From positions 620,001 to 684,000 of the forward strand of contig NZ_JAELYA010000002.1 in NCBI RefSeq assembly GCF_017589465.1: 64,000 nucleotides of DNA, written 5' to 3'. Each line of letters begins with the position of its first letter. The stretch's first letter is position 1. The position numbers were made by a program, and so were the translations under genes. Source of the stretch: Pseudomonas schmalbachii (GTDB lineage Bacteria > Pseudomonadota > Gammaproteobacteria > Pseudomonadales > Pseudomonadaceae). Below the pieces are notes generated by a model, which was not told where the DNA came from, did not search any database, and saw only the letters and a list, made by a program, of their open reading frames with translations. Positions 1 through 12,025 of the stretch are shown here, one piece after another.

Positions 1-45
1 GGGCTTCGTACCTCAGCCCAACCTACAACTCTCAGCCCAACCTAC
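1..45. repeat. REP-like palindromic repeat, cut by window edge
   Basis: Two partial copies of the GTAG-headed repeat that recurs through this window (6.0, 33.0, 41.3, 45.1, 55.4, 60.0 kb), read on the minus strand as GTAGGTTGGGCTGAG. The outer one starts one base beyond the stop codon of the DUF1820 gene. The other end of the element lies outside the window. Confidence 0.75.
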
Positions 46-46
46 C

Positions 47-376
47 TCAGTTCTTGTCCGGCATCGGCACCGGGAACGGCATGACGTTGCTGCCAGCCTT
101 GGCTTCGCTGATCTTCGCCGTACCGAGGCGTTCGACCTCGTCGATGCGGATGATCGCGTGCATCGGCACGAAGCTGCGGATCACCCCTTCGAACTGGGCC
201 TTGAGCTTCTCCTCGCTGGGATCGACCACGACCTGGGTGCGCTCGCCGAAGACGAATTCCTCGATTTCCAGGAAGCCCCACAGATCGCTCTGGTAGATCT
301 GCTTGGCGTACATCTCGTACACCTGGCCCTGGTTCAGGAAGACAACCTTGTAGATCGGGTTCTCGCGCTTGTTCAT
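47..376 (-). CDS. DUF1820 family protein
   Basis: This 109-aa protein starts at the ATG of MNKRENPIYKVVF; an in-frame ATG 60 nt upstream would add an unconserved-looking leader. It has no signal peptide or membrane segment and is rich in beta-prone stretches (IYKVVFLNQGQVYEMYAK, FVFGERTQVVVDPSEEKL). I recognise it as the small DUF1820 protein usually found beside miaB in Pseudomonas. The function is unknown. It is divergent from miaB (130 bp between starts), and a REP element directly follows its stop. Confidence 0.8.
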   Translation of the reverse strand: MNKRENPIYKVVFLNQGQVYEMYAKQIYQSDLWGFLEIEEFVFGERTQVVVDPSEEKLKAQFEGVIRSFVPMHAIIRIDEVERLGTAKISEAKAGSNVMPFPVPMPDKN

Positions 377-443
377 GTGCGAAAGATGACAGCCATGCAA
401 AAATAGGGCGCGAATCATAGCACAGCCATCCGGCATGCAACCC

Positions 444-472
444 TAGGAAGGACCACGCCACGCCCCTATAAT
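444..472 (+). promoter_or_regulatory. Candidate sigma-70 promoter for miaB
   Basis: A perfect TATAAT (467-472) lies 33 nt before the miaB ATG. The -35 position 17 nt upstream (TAGGAA, 444-449) is a poor match, so only the -10 is convincing. Confidence 0.45.
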
Positions 473-505
473 ACGCGGTCCTTTTTCAATTCTTCGACGA
501 AATCC

Positions 506-1843
506 ATGGCCAAGAAGCTTTTCATCCAGACTCACGGTTGCCAGATGAACGAGTACGACAGCTCGCGCATGGCCGATCTGCTGGGAGAGCAACAGGCGCT
601 TGAGCTCACGGAGAAGCCCGAAGAAGCCGACGTGATTCTCCTCAATACCTGCTCGATCCGCGAAAAAGCCCAGGAGAAGGTCTTCTCCGAACTGGGCGCC
701 TGGCGCTCCCTGAAGCAGCGGAATCCGCAACTGGTGATCGGCGTAGGCGGCTGCGTGGCCAGCCAGGAGGGCGCCGCCATCCGCGAGCGCGCGCCGTTCG
801 TCGACGTGGTGTTCGGCCCGCAGACCCTGCACCGCCTGCCGGAGATGATCGACGCCGCGCGCGCCACCCGCAAACCGCAGGTGGACGTGTCCTTCCCGGA
901 AATCGAGAAGTTCGACCGCCTGCCCGAACCGCGCGTCGACGGCCCCACCGCGTTCGTCTCGGTGATGGAAGGCTGCAGCAAGTACTGCACCTTCTGCGTG
1001 GTGCCCTACACCCGTGGCGAGGAAGTCAGCCGGCCGTTCGACGACGTGCTCGCCGAGGTCATCCACCTGGCGGAGAACGGCGTCAAGGAAGTCACCCTGC
1101 TCGGCCAGAACGTCAACGGCTATCGCGGCGCCACCCACGACGGCCGCATCGCCGATTTCGCCGAACTGATCCGCGTGGTCGCCGAGGTCGATGGCATCGA
1201 GCGCATCCGCTACACCACCTCGCACCCGCTGGAATTCTCCGACGCACTGATCGCCGCGCACGCCGAGGTGCCGGAACTGGTCAAGTTCGTCCACCTGCCG
1301 GTGCAGGCGGGCTCCGACCGCATCCTCGCGGCGATGAAGCGCAACCACACCGCGCTGGAGTACAAGTCGCGCATCCGCAAGCTGAAGGCGGCGGTGCCGG
1401 ACATCTGCATCAGTTCGGACTTCATCGTCGGTTTCCCCGGCGAGACCGACAAGGACTTCGAACAGACCATGAAGCTGGTGGAAGAAGTCGGCTTCGACTA
1501 CTCCTTCTCCTTCATCTACAGCTCGCGCCCGGGCACGCCGGCCGCCGACCTGGTCGACGACACCCCGGAAGAGGCGAAGAAGCAACGCCTGCTGATCCTC
1601 AACAGCCGCCTGCAGCAGCAGGGCTTCGAGATCAGCCGGCGGATGGTCGGCAGCATCCAGCGCATCCTCGTCACCGACTACTCCAAGCGCGACCCGGGCA
1701 AACTGCAGGGCCGCACCGGCAACAACCGAGTGGTCAACTTCGCCAGCGACAACCCGCGCCTGATCGGCCAGTTCGTCGACGTGGAAATCTACGAGGCGCT
1801 GCCCAACTCCCTGCGCGGCCGCCTGGTCGAAACCCGCCACTGA
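506..1843 (+). CDS. miaB: tRNA-2-methylthio-N6-isopentenyladenosine synthase MiaB
   Basis: Radical-SAM methylthiotransferase that adds the 2-methylthio group to i6A37 in tRNAs reading UNN codons. The 445-aa protein shows the full family layout: an N-terminal UPF0004 domain with three cluster cysteines (C12 in [12 protein letters not shown]49 in NTCSIR, C83 in GGCVAS), the radical-SAM CxxxCxxC at C157/C161/C164 (CSKYCTFC), and a C-terminal TRAM domain from about residue 380. The length is normal. It leads the rightward cluster miaB-ybeZ-ybeY-corC-lnt, the same order as in other gammaproteobacteria. Confidence 0.97.
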   Translation: MAKKLFIQTHGCQMNEYDSSRMADLLGEQQALELTEKPEEADVILLNTCSIREKAQEKVFSELGAWRSLKQRNPQLVIGVGGCVASQEGAAIRERAPFVDVVFGPQTLHRLPEMIDAARATRKPQVDVSFPEIEKFDRLPEPRVDGPTAFVSVMEGCSKYCTFCVVPYTRGEEVSRPFDDVLAEVIHLAENGVKEVTLLGQNVNGYRGATHDGRIADFAELIRVVAEVDGIERIRYTTSHPLEFSDALIAAHAEVPELVKFVHLPVQAGSDRILAAMKRNHTALEYKSRIRKLKAAVPDICISSDFIVGFPGETDKDFEQTMKLVEEVGFDYSFSFIYSSRPGTPAADLVDDTPEEAKKQRLLILNSRLQQQGFEISRRMVGSIQRILVTDYSKRDPGKLQGRTGNNRVVNFASDNPRLIGQFVDVEIYEALPNSLRGRLVETRH

Positions 1844-1932
1844 TCCCATACCGGCGCCCGACCTTTCGCAGTCGGGCCGCTGGGTTTATTCTTCGGACAT
1901 CCTTCACTGCAAAACGGCAACTAAACAACACC

Positions 1933-2937
1933 TTGAACGCCCCCCTGGAATTTCACCGCTTCACCCTGGACCCCTTCGACGCCCGCAGTTTCGCCAACCT
2001 CTGCGGGCAATTCGACGAGCATCTGCACCAGATCGAAAAACGCCTGGACATCGAGATCCGCAATCGCGGCAACCAGTTCGAACTGGTTGGCGACCCGATC
2101 CGCACCCAGGCTGCCGAGCACCTGCTGCAGCGCCTCTACCGCGAGGCGCAGAGCGGCACCGAGCTGACCCCGGACATGGTCCACCTGTTCCTTCAGGAAT
2201 CAGGCCTGGAGGACCTGGCCGGCCCGCACGATGCCCCGGCGATCACCCTGAAGACGCGCAAGGCGCACATCCGCCCGCGCGGCGCCAACCAGCAGCGCTA
2301 CGTCAAGGCGATCCTCGATCACGACATCAACTTCGGCATCGGCCCGGCCGGTACCGGCAAGACCTACCTGGCCGTGGCCTGCGCCGTCGATGCGCTGGAG
2401 CGCGAGCAGATCCGCCGCATCCTGCTGGTCCGCCCGGCGGTCGAAGCGGGCGAGAAGCTCGGCTTCCTGCCTGGCGACCTGTCGCAGAAGATCGACCCGT
2501 ACCTGCGCCCGCTGTACGACGCGCTCTACGAGATGCTCGGCTTCGAGACCGTGGCCAAGCTGATCGAGCGCCAGGTGATCGAAGTCGCGCCGCTGGCCTA
2601 CATGCGCGGCCGTACCCTTAACAACAGCTTCATCATTCTCGACGAGAGTCAGAACACCACCATCGAGCAGATGAAGATGTTCCTGACCCGTATCGGTTTC
2701 GGCTCCACCGCAGTGATCACTGGCGACATCACCCAGGTCGACCTGCCGCGCGGCACGCGTTCCGGCCTGCACCACGTGATCGAGGTGCTGCGCGACGTAC
2801 CGGGGATCAGTTTCACCCACTTCAAACCCAAGGATGTGGTGCGTCACCCACTGGTCCAGCGCATCGTCGAGGCCTACGAGCGCCACGAGAACCGCCTGCA
2901 CGGCGAGCCGGCGAAGGAAAGCCGCAATGGTGCTTGA
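1933..2937 (+). CDS. ybeZ: PhoH-like ATPase YbeZ
   Basis: Cytoplasmic PhoH-family P-loop ATPase, thought to work with the endoribonuclease YbeY in rRNA and ribosome quality control. The 334-aa protein has Walker A GPAGTGKT at residues 137-144 and a Walker B-like ILDESQNT around residue 237. The start is a TTG; no ATG lies nearby in frame and the N-terminus fits the family length. It follows miaB by 89 bp and its last 11 bp overlap ybeY, which points to translational coupling. Confidence 0.94.
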   Translation: MNAPLEFHRFTLDPFDARSFANLCGQFDEHLHQIEKRLDIEIRNRGNQFELVGDPIRTQAAEHLLQRLYREAQSGTELTPDMVHLFLQESGLEDLAGPHDAPAITLKTRKAHIRPRGANQQRYVKAILDHDINFGIGPAGTGKTYLAVACAVDALEREQIRRILLVRPAVEAGEKLGFLPGDLSQKIDPYLRPLYDALYEMLGFETVAKLIERQVIEVAPLAYMRGRTLNNSFIILDESQNTTIEQMKMFLTRIGFGSTAVITGDITQVDLPRGTRSGLHHVIEVLRDVPGISFTHFKPKDVVRHPLVQRIVEAYERHENRLHGEPAKESRNGA

Positions 2938-3391
2938 GCTGGATCTGCAAGTCGCATCGGACGCCGATGACCTGCCCACGGAAGCAGACTTCCGCCGTTG
3001 GTGCGAACTGGCCCTGCGCCAGCGCCAGAACGATTCCGAACTGACCATCCGCCTTGTCGACGAGGCGGAGGGCCGCGAGCTGAACCACACCTGGCGGCAC
3101 AAGGATTACGCCACCAACGTGCTGTCCTTCCCGGCCGACGTGCCCGACGAGCTGCTGGACATCCCGCTGCTCGGCGACCTGGTGATCTGCGCCCCGGTGG
3201 TCGCCCGCGAAGCCGCCGAACAGGGCAAGGCACTTTCGGCGCACTGGGCGCACCTGGTTATCCACGGCTGCCTGCACCTGCTCGGCTACGACCATATCGA
3301 GGACGCGGAAGCGGAAGAGATGGAAGGGCTGGAGCGGGAATTGCTTGCCGAACTGGGCCATCCCGACCCCTATGCGGCCGACGAACAATGA
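2927..3391 (+). CDS. ybeY: Endoribonuclease YbeY
   Basis: Metal-dependent single-strand RNase for 16S rRNA 3'-end maturation and 70S quality control. The ATG inside the ybeZ stop region gives [15 protein letters not shown] and a 154-aa product of family size; the longer in-frame reading upstream lies within ybeZ and looks non-native. The zinc signature [11 protein letters not shown] is intact (H113, H117, H123). It sits in the conserved ybeZ-ybeY-corC-lnt order, 13 bp before corC. Confidence 0.95.
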   Translation: MVLELDLQVASDADDLPTEADFRRWCELALRQRQNDSELTIRLVDEAEGRELNHTWRHKDYATNVLSFPADVPDELLDIPLLGDLVICAPVVAREAAEQGKALSAHWAHLVIHGCLHLLGYDHIEDAEAEEMEGLERELLAELGHPDPYAADEQ

Positions 3392-3404
3392 AGAACAAGA
3401 GCCA

Positions 3405-4256
3405 ATGAGCACGACAATGAGCGAAGACCGATCGAGTAACGGGCACAAGTCCTGGCTGGGCAAGATCACCCAGGCTTTTGCCCACGAACCGAGAAACCGC
3501 CAGGAGCTCCTCGAGCTGCTGCGCGAGGCACACGAGAACAAACTGCTGGACAGCGAAGCGCTGTCCATCGTCGAGGGCGCCATCCAGGTCGCCGATCTGC
3601 AGGTACGCGACATCATGGTCCCGCGTTCGCAGATGATCACCATCAAGTCGACCCAGACTCCCCGGGAATTCCTCCCCGCCATCATCGACGCCGCGCACTC
3701 GCGCTACCCGGTGATCGGCGAAAGCCTCGACGATGTCATGGGCATCCTGCTGGCCAAGGACCTGCTGCCGCTGATCCTTCACGACGCCAGCCACAGCTTC
3801 AACATCAAGGACCTGCTGCGCCCGGCGACCTTCGTCCCGGAATCCAAGCGCCTCAACGTCCTGCTGCGCGAGTTCCGCGCCAACCGCAACCACATGGCCG
3901 TGGTCATCGACGAATACGGCGGCGTGGCCGGCCTGGTGACCATCGAGGACGTGCTGGAGCAGATCGTCGGCGACATCGAGGACGAGCACGACGTCGAGGA
4001 AGACAGCTACATCAAGCCGCTGCCCAGCGGCGACTTCATCGTCAAGGCGCTGACCCCGGTGGAAGCCTTCAACGACTTCTTCGGCGCGGAGTTCTCCGAC
4101 GAGGAGTTCGACACCGTCGGCGGCCTGGTGATGAGCGCCTTCGGCTACATGCCCAAGCGCAACGAGACCACCGAGATGGGCGGCTTCCGCTTCCGCGTGC
4201 TGAACGCCGACAGCCGCCGACTGCATCTGCTGCGCCTCACTCCGCTGCAGGACTGA
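3405..4256 (+). CDS. corC: CorC/HlyC family CBS-domain transporter-associated protein
   Basis: YbeX/CorC family protein linked to magnesium and cobalt homeostasis and, more recently, to ribosome metabolism. The 283-aa product starts at MSTTMSEDRSS (a second ATG lies four codons on). Two CBS domains span about residues 65-200 (VRDIMVPRSQM, MAVVIDEYGGVAGLVTIED), followed by a CorC_HlyC transporter-associated domain to the C-terminus. There are no membrane segments, so it is a cytoplasmic regulatory protein rather than a channel. Confidence 0.93.
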   Translation: MSTTMSEDRSSNGHKSWLGKITQAFAHEPRNRQELLELLREAHENKLLDSEALSIVEGAIQVADLQVRDIMVPRSQMITIKSTQTPREFLPAIIDAAHSRYPVIGESLDDVMGILLAKDLLPLILHDASHSFNIKDLLRPATFVPESKRLNVLLREFRANRNHMAVVIDEYGGVAGLVTIEDVLEQIVGDIEDEHDVEEDSYIKPLPSGDFIVKALTPVEAFNDFFGAEFSDEEFDTVGGLVMSAFGYMPKRNETTEMGGFRFRVLNADSRRLHLLRLTPLQD

Positions 4257-4267
4257 GCGACACCTGC

Positions 4268-4363
4268 GGTGGCGGGTTTCACCCGCCCTACAGGCTGATC
4301 GGCGCGAACGCGGTGGCGGGTTGCACCCGCCCTACGGTAGGCGTAGGGCGGGTGCAACCCGCC
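4268..4363. repeat. Second GTAG-type REP family, three units
   Basis: Between corC and lnt lie two near-identical units GGTGGCGGGTTKCACCCGCC (4268-4291 and 4312-4335), each ending CCTAC, and one inverted unit (4343-4363) reading GTAGGGCGGGTGCAACCCGCC. Each forms a 7-bp perfect stem with a 3-nt loop and carries a GTAG head. The rest of 4257-4480 shows no gene; it probably holds the lnt 5' region. Confidence 0.75.
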
Positions 4364-4480
4364 GATTCCTTCGGAAACGGCCGACATGACCGGTAATGGC
4401 TTCCTGCCAAGCCGCCGGTAGCCTACCGTTCGTCTCTCCATTACTCTTGCGCATCGCTTAACCGATCCCAAGGAATACCG

Positions 4481-6013
4481 ATGCGCTGGATCACTCGCCC
4501 CGGCTGGCCGGGCCACCTCCTGGCACTCGCCGCCGGCGCCCTTACCCCGCTGTTCCTCGCCCCGTTCGACTACTGGCCGCTGGCCCTGCTCTCCGTCGCC
4601 CTGTTCTACCTCGGACTGCGCCACACGCCGGCCAGCTCGGCGCTCTGGCGCGGCTGGTGGTACGGCTTCGGCGCCTTCATGGCCGGGACTAGCTGGATCT
4701 ACTACAGCATCCACGACTTCGGCGGCGCCTCCGGTCCGCTGGCGGCCTTCCTGGTCACCGGCTTCAGCGCCGGGGTGGCCTTCTTCTTCGCCCTGCCGGC
4801 CTGGTTCTGGGCCCGATCCCTGCGCCGCAACAACGCGCCGATCAGCGATGCCCTTGCCTTCGCCGCCCTGTGGCTGGGCCTGGAGCTGTTCCGCAGCTGG
4901 TTCCTCACCGGCTTCCCGTGGCTCTATGCCGGCTACAGCCAGCTGCACGGCCCGCTGGCCGGACTGGCGCCGCTCGGCGGCGTATGGCTGATCTCGTTCA
5001 GCATCGCCCTCAGCGCAGCGCTGCTGATCAATCTGCCAGAGCTGATCCGCAATCCCGCCCGTCTGGTGGCCGGCCTGCTCCTGCTGCTCACGCCGTGGAT
5101 CGCCGGCATCGCCTACAAGGGCCACGCCTGGACCACTCCGGCCGGCGCGCCGCTGAAGGTCGCCGCGATCCAGGGCAACGTCGCCCAGGAAATGAAATGG
5201 AATCCTGAGCACGTCGCCGCCCAGCTCGGCATGTACCGCGATCTCAGCGCCGAGCTGCATGATGTCGACCTGATCGTCTGGCCGGAAACCGCCGTGCCAA
5301 TACTCAAGGACCTCGCCACCGGCTATCTGGGCATGGTCGACGAGCTGGCCAAGGGCAAGAACGCGGCACTGATCACCGGCGTCCCGGTGCGCCAGCGCAC
5401 GCCGGACGGGGTTCGCTACTACAACGGCATCACCGTAGTCGGCGACGGCGGGGGTGACTATCTCAAACAGAAGCTGGTGCCGTTCGGCGAATACGTACCG
5501 CTGCAGGACGTGCTGCGCGGGCTGATCGCCTTCTTCGACCTGCCGATGTCCGACTTCGCCCGCGGCCCGGCCGACCAGGCCCTGCTCAAGGCCAAGGGCT
5601 ACGCGCTGGCGCCGTACATCTGCTACGAAGTGGTCTACCCGGAATTCGCCGCCGGCCTCGCCGCGCAGAGCCAGATCCTCCTGACCATCAGCAACGACGC
5701 CTGGTTCGGCACCTCCATCGGCCCCATCCAGCACCTGCAGATGGCGCAGATGCGCGCCCTGGAAGCCGGCCGCTGGATGATCCGCGGCACCAACAACGGC
5801 ATCACCGCGCTGATCGATCCGCAGGGCAATCTCGCCACGCAGATCCCGCAATTCCAGCGCGGCGTGCTGCACGGCGAAGTCACGCCGATGCAGGGCCTGA
5901 CGCCATACCTGCAATGGCGCATCTGGCCGCTGGCGGCCCTGTCGCTGATCCTGCTGGTCTGGACCGTGGTGCGCCGCCAGACGCATCCGGAGCAGCGCCG
6001 CATCTTCGGCTGA
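4481..6013 (+). CDS. lnt: Apolipoprotein N-acyltransferase
   Basis: Inner-membrane enzyme that N-acylates the diacylglyceryl-cysteine of outer-membrane lipoproteins, the last maturation step. The 510-aa protein has six to seven N-terminal hydrophobic helices (to about residue 215), then a periplasmic nitrilase domain with the Glu-Lys-Cys triad: E269 in WPETAVP, the Lys in KQKLVPFGEYVP (about 329-331) and C381 in YICYEVVYP, and a C-terminal helix (LAALSLILLVWTVV). It ends the miaB cluster; a REP pair begins two bases after its stop. Confidence 0.95.
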   Translation: MRWITRPGWPGHLLALAAGALTPLFLAPFDYWPLALLSVALFYLGLRHTPASSALWRGWWYGFGAFMAGTSWIYYSIHDFGGASGPLAAFLVTGFSAGVAFFFALPAWFWARSLRRNNAPISDALAFAALWLGLELFRSWFLTGFPWLYAGYSQLHGPLAGLAPLGGVWLISFSIALSAALLINLPELIRNPARLVAGLLLLLTPWIAGIAYKGHAWTTPAGAPLKVAAIQGNVAQEMKWNPEHVAAQLGMYRDLSAELHDVDLIVWPETAVPILKDLATGYLGMVDELAKGKNAALITGVPVRQRTPDGVRYYNGITVVGDGGGDYLKQKLVPFGEYVPLQDVLRGLIAFFDLPMSDFARGPADQALLKAKGYALAPYICYEVVYPEFAAGLAAQSQILLTISNDAWFGTSIGPIQHLQMAQMRALEAGRWMIRGTNNGITALIDPQGNLATQIPQFQRGVLHGEVTPMQGLTPYLQWRIWPLAALSLILLVWTVVRRQTHPEQRRIFG

Positions 6014-6015
6014 AC

Positions 6016-6085
6016 GTAGGTTGGTGCTGAACGCAGCGAAGCCCAACATTGGCGTTGGGCTTCGCTGCGCTCAGCACCAACCTAC
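6016..6085. repeat. REP pair (BIME) between lnt and the DUF218 gene
   Basis: Two head-out inverted copies of GTAGGTTGGYGCTGA..GAAGCCCAAC with an 8-bp centre. Each copy has the GTAG head and a bulged stem (GTTGG/CCAAC, GCT/AGC). The right-hand GTAG contains the TAG stop codon of the convergent DUF218 gene. Confidence 0.88.
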
Positions 6086-6843
6086 TTGTAAAACACCCTA
6101 TACCCCGCCAACCCGATCGCCTCGTTGAGCAACTGCTCGCTCTGCCACATCGCCTTGCCCTCCGGCAGCCAGCCGCCGAACGGTCGGGAATTGTCGACGC
6201 CGATGAAGCCATGCGGCGCCGGAATCACCTCCAGCCCCACCTGACGGAAGCTCCACACCGCCCGCCGCATGTGCAGCGCCTGGGTCACCAGCACCACCCG
6301 CCTGATCCCCGCCTGACGCAGGATCGCCGCGCTGTCCTGGGCGTTCTCCCAGGTGGTGCGGCTATGCCCTTCCTGCCAGCGCACCTGCACACCGTAGTCG
6401 TCGCGCAGGCTGTCGGCCATGATCTGCGCCTCGCTGGGCGGCGAGCCGTAGTGCAGGCCACCGGACGTGAGGATCGGCAGGCCGCTGGCCTTGGCCAGAC
6501 GCGCGGCATAGCGCAGGCGCTCACGGGCCATGACGCCGGGCTGGTCGGCGCCCCAGGCAGGATCGCCGCGCTCGCGGCCGGCGCCAAGGATGACGATGGC
6601 ATCCGCCCGCCCAGCCAGATTCACCCACTCCGAACGTGCCAGCGGCGGCCCCTGTTCCAGCAGGCGCGCGCCCCATTCAACCGTTACCGGCAGGCTCATC
6701 AGCCAGAAGCCTCCGAGCCCGCACACGAAGCAGGTCGCGGCAAGGCGCGGAAAGCGCCGGCGCAGGAAGAACGCCAGGCACAGCAGGATCAGCAAAAGAC
6801 CTGGCGGCATCAGGATTTGCTTGAGGAAATAGCGAAACGGCAT
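6082..6843 (-). CDS. DUF218 (ElyC/SanA/YdcF-type) envelope protein
   Basis: 253-aa protein with two N-terminal membrane helices (about 10-28 and 36-52), then a DUF218 domain: AIVILGAGRERGD, ILTSGGLHYGSPPSEAQIMA, GHSRTTWENAQDSA and VVLVTQALHMRRAVWSFRQ, matching the family pattern G-G, E, S-T-x-E-N and T-x-x-H-x-x-R. ElyC and SanA affect peptidoglycan or lipid carrier metabolism in E. coli; the reaction is unsettled. Its TAG stop lies in the GTAG head of the REP repeat, so the last codon position depends on that insertion. Convergent with lnt. Confidence 0.88.
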   Translation of the reverse strand: MPFRYFLKQILMPPGLLLILLCLAFFLRRRFPRLAATCFVCGLGGFWLMSLPVTVEWGARLLEQGPPLARSEWVNLAGRADAIVILGAGRERGDPAWGADQPGVMARERLRYAARLAKASGLPILTSGGLHYGSPPSEAQIMADSLRDDYGVQVRWQEGHSRTTWENAQDSAAILRQAGIRRVVLVTQALHMRRAVWSFRQVGLEVIPAPHGFIGVDNSRPFGGWLPEGKAMWQSEQLLNEAIGLAGYRVFYK

Positions 6844-6879
6844 CGGCAGCTCCTTTGACGAGCGCCAAAGCCTAACGGA

Positions 6880-7323
6880 TCAACGCGAAGAAGTGCCCGC
6901 CTTCGAACTGCGGAACAGTTGCGAGCCGCAGGAACTGCAGGGCAGGACGCCCTGGCTGCGGCTCCAGAGCACCGGCGTGCCGCAGAGTGCGCACTGCAGG
7001 ACCTGCCGCCGGGTCGCCAGGCGCGGCTTGATCGAACTCGCCACCTGTCGCTGCGGACGCATTCCCCTGGAGGAAGAACGCTCCAGCAGCGCCAGTTCCT
7101 CCGCCGCCGCATGCCAGCCGCGCAGCCAGTTCACGTCCTGGTCGAGATAAGCCCGGATCAACTCCATTTCCGCACTGCTGAGCCCACGCAATTCCAACTC
7201 CGCGGGGTGTTCATCGCGCAATCGCTCGGCGGTATCGGCCTCGTCCAGGGCCAGTGCGAGACGTTGCAGCAACCGTTCATACAAACCGGACCCCGACACA
7301 CTTGCGCGATGCAGCTCAGCCAT
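6880..7323 (-). CDS. Zinc-ribbon protein (DUF1451/YbeL-like)
   Basis: 147-aa soluble protein. The N-terminal two thirds is predicted helical (ERLLQRLALALDEADTAE, AAAEELALLERS) and the C-terminus carries a CxxC-x14-CxxC zinc ribbon (CALCGTPVLW and LPCSSCGSQLF). This is the layout of the DUF1451/YbeL family, which also sits next to leuS in E. coli. No biochemical role is established. It is divergent from leuS and 36 bp downstream of the DUF218 gene start, so it could be cotranscribed with it. Confidence 0.85.
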   Translation of the reverse strand: MAELHRASVSGSGLYERLLQRLALALDEADTAERLRDEHPAELELRGLSSAEMELIRAYLDQDVNWLRGWHAAAEELALLERSSSRGMRPQRQVASSIKPRLATRRQVLQCALCGTPVLWSRSQGVLPCSSCGSQLFRSSKAGTSSR

Positions 7324-7523
7324 CAGTCACCTCAACCAGGCGGAAACCTCCCGCCTTCAGGGGAAGCTTAGCGTTCCAGCCCAGGCCCCACCGAGCGTGC
7401 GACAAACGGCGCGGGCTACCGGCTCGGGGAGGCGTCATGTATGCTACGAGGCTTTCTGTAGCTGCTTTGCCAGCCGTCTCCCCGCAGACCTGGCAAGGCG
7501 AAAGCGGCCATCCGCTTTCCTGA

Positions 7524-10181
<2,658 letters not shown>

Positions 10182-10246
10182 GCATGACGCATCCGCCCGT
10201 GGCCGCGCGCCACGGGTCGAGGATCAACAGGAGTGAGGGAAGCTTG

Positions 10247-10861
10247 ATGAAACGTATCCTGACCAGCATCGCGCTGATCGGCATGACCACCGTGCTGGCC
10301 GCCTGCGGCTTTCACCTGCGCGGCGTGGGCGAGACGAACTTCGCCCTGAAGGAAATCGATCTTTCCGCCCGCAACGCCTACGGCGAAACCGTCAGGGACC
10401 TGCGCACCGTGCTGGAGAACAGCGGCGTCAAGGTCGACACCCGGGCGCCCTATCACCTGGTCCTGGCCCGCGAGGACGTGACCCAGCGCACCGCCAGCTA
10501 CACCAGCGCTGCGCGCAGCGCCGAATACGAGCTGACCAACACCCTCAGCTACGAGGTGCGTGGCGCCAACGATCTGCTGCTGATCAGCGACCAGATCCAG
10601 GTGCAGAAGGTCTACCTGCACGACGAGAACAACCTGACCGGCTCCGACCAGGAAGCCGCGCAGCTGCACCGCGAAATGCGTCGCGAGCTGGTCCAGCAGA
10701 TGTCCCTGCGCCTGCAGATGCTCACCCCGGCCCAGCTGGACGAGCTGCAGCGCAAGGCCGAAGCCCAGGCCCAGGCGGAAGCCGACGCCGCCCGCGCCGC
10801 GGACGAGGCCGCCAAGGCCCAGCCGCAGCAGTCGCCGATCGAACTACCGCGCGCCCAGTAA
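10247..10861 (+). CDS. lptE: LPS-assembly lipoprotein LptE
   Basis: Outer-membrane lipoprotein plug of the LptD translocon that delivers LPS to the cell surface. The ATG at 10247 gives a lipoprotein signal peptide with lipobox LAAC ([20 protein letters not shown]) and a 204-aa product; an upstream in-frame ATG would bury the signal. The mature part starts GFHLRGVGE, typical of the family. The C-terminal 45 residues are an Ala/Gln/Glu-rich, probably disordered tail. It lies 65 bp after leuS and 36 bp before holA. Confidence 0.94.
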   Translation: MKRILTSIALIGMTTVLAACGFHLRGVGETNFALKEIDLSARNAYGETVRDLRTVLENSGVKVDTRAPYHLVLAREDVTQRTASYTSAARSAEYELTNTLSYEVRGANDLLLISDQIQVQKVYLHDENNLTGSDQEAAQLHREMRRELVQQMSLRLQMLTPAQLDELQRKAEAQAQAEADAARAADEAAKAQPQQSPIELPRAQ

Positions 10862-10868
10862 GGCAAAC

Positions 10869-10888
10869 GGGGCCGGCCAACCGGCCCC
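10869..10888 (+). promoter_or_regulatory. GC-rich hairpin in the lptE-holA gap
   Basis: GGGGCCGG / CCAA / CCGGCCCC forms an 8-bp stem-tetraloop filling most of the 36-bp gap. It has no U-tract, so it is more likely an mRNA-stability or partial attenuation element than a true terminator. Confidence 0.45.
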
Positions 10889-10897
10889 GACTCCCGC

Positions 10898-11935
10898 ATG
10901 AAGCTCACCTCCGCGCAACTCTCCAAGCATCTCCAGGGCAATCTGGCGGCCGTCTATGTGGTCAGCGGCGACGAACCGCTGCTCTGCCAGGAAGCCTGCG
11001 ACGCCATCCGCGCAGCCTGTCGCCAGCGCGACTTCACTGAGCGCCAGGTATTCAACGCCGAAGCGAATTTCGACTGGGGTCAGTTGATCGAAGCGGGCGC
11101 CAGCCTGTCGCTGTTCGCGGAGAAACGCCTGCTGGAGCTGCGCCTGCCGTCCGGCAAGCCGGGCGACAAGGGAGCGCCGATCCTTCTCGAATACCTGCAG
11201 CGTCCGCCGGAAGACACCGTCCTGCTGATCAGCCTGCCCAAGCTCGACGGCAACACGCAGAAGACCAAATGGGCCAAGGCGCTGATCGACGGTAACGTCG
11301 CGCAGTTCATCCAGATATGGCCGGTCGATGCCCACCAGTTGCCGCAGTGGATTCGCCAGCGCCTGTCGCAAGCCGGTCTCGCCGCCAGCCAGGAAGCCGT
11401 GGAGCTGATCTCCGCGCGGGTCGAGGGCAACCTGCTGGCCGCAGCCCAGGAAATCGAGAAACTCAAGCTGCTCGCCGAAGGCAACCAGATCGATGTGGAC
11501 ACCGTCCAGGCCGCCGTCGCCGATAGCGCGCGTTTCGATGTGTTCGGCCTGCTCGACGCCGCCCTCAATGGCGAAGCCGCGCACAGCCTGCGCATGCTCG
11601 AAGGGCTGCGTGGCGAAGGCGTCGAACCGCCGGTGATCCTCTGGGCGCTGGCCCGGGAAATCCGCCAGCTCTCCGGCTTCGCCCAGCAGCACGGCCAGGG
11701 CGTGCCGCTGGACCGGGTCTTCGCCAGCGCCAAGCCGCCGGTCTGGGAAAAGCGCCGGCCGCTGCTCAGCAAGGCCCTGCAGCGCCACACCGCGTCGCGC
11801 TGGAGCCAGTTGCTGCAGGACGCCCAGATGATTGACGCGCAGATCAAGGGCCAGGCTCCGGGCGATCCGTGGAATGGCCTGGCGCGCCTGACCCTGCTGG
11901 TCGCCGGACAACGCCTGAACCTGCCAGCGGGCTAG
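10898..11935 (+). CDS. holA: DNA polymerase III delta subunit
   Basis: Clamp-loader delta subunit, which opens the beta clamp. The 345-aa length matches the family. The N-terminus KLTSAQLSKHLQGNLAAVYVVSGDEPLLCQEACDAI is the typical HolA start with the degenerate P-loop region; the AAA+ lid follows, and the C-terminal collar domain contains ALAREIRQLS. It follows lptE as in other pseudomonads and E. coli. Confidence 0.95.
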   Translation: MKLTSAQLSKHLQGNLAAVYVVSGDEPLLCQEACDAIRAACRQRDFTERQVFNAEANFDWGQLIEAGASLSLFAEKRLLELRLPSGKPGDKGAPILLEYLQRPPEDTVLLISLPKLDGNTQKTKWAKALIDGNVAQFIQIWPVDAHQLPQWIRQRLSQAGLAASQEAVELISARVEGNLLAAAQEIEKLKLLAEGNQIDVDTVQAAVADSARFDVFGLLDAALNGEAAHSLRMLEGLRGEGVEPPVILWALAREIRQLSGFAQQHGQGVPLDRVFASAKPPVWEKRRPLLSKALQRHTASRWSQLLQDAQMIDAQIKGQAPGDPWNGLARLTLLVAGQRLNLPAG

Positions 11936-12025
11936 GTTCGGACCGAAGGTCTGGACAGCGCTCCACGATGAGCAGATCATGCGCGCAACTGGCAACCCCG
12001 CCAGTTCCCGCATGAGGACCGCAGC

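Noticed and set aside
443..1849. Long minus-strand open frame opposite miaB (and similar long frames opposite leuS, mrdA, lnt and the MocR gene)
   Set aside because: High GC makes antisense frames stay open. Their translations are Arg/Ala/Gly/His-biased with no domains, while the plus-strand genes have full motifs.
1856..1877. Hairpin GCCCGAC / GTCGGGC between miaB and ybeZ
   Set aside because: 7-bp stem with an 8-nt loop and no U-run; ybeZ is expected to be co-expressed with miaB, so I do not call it a terminator.
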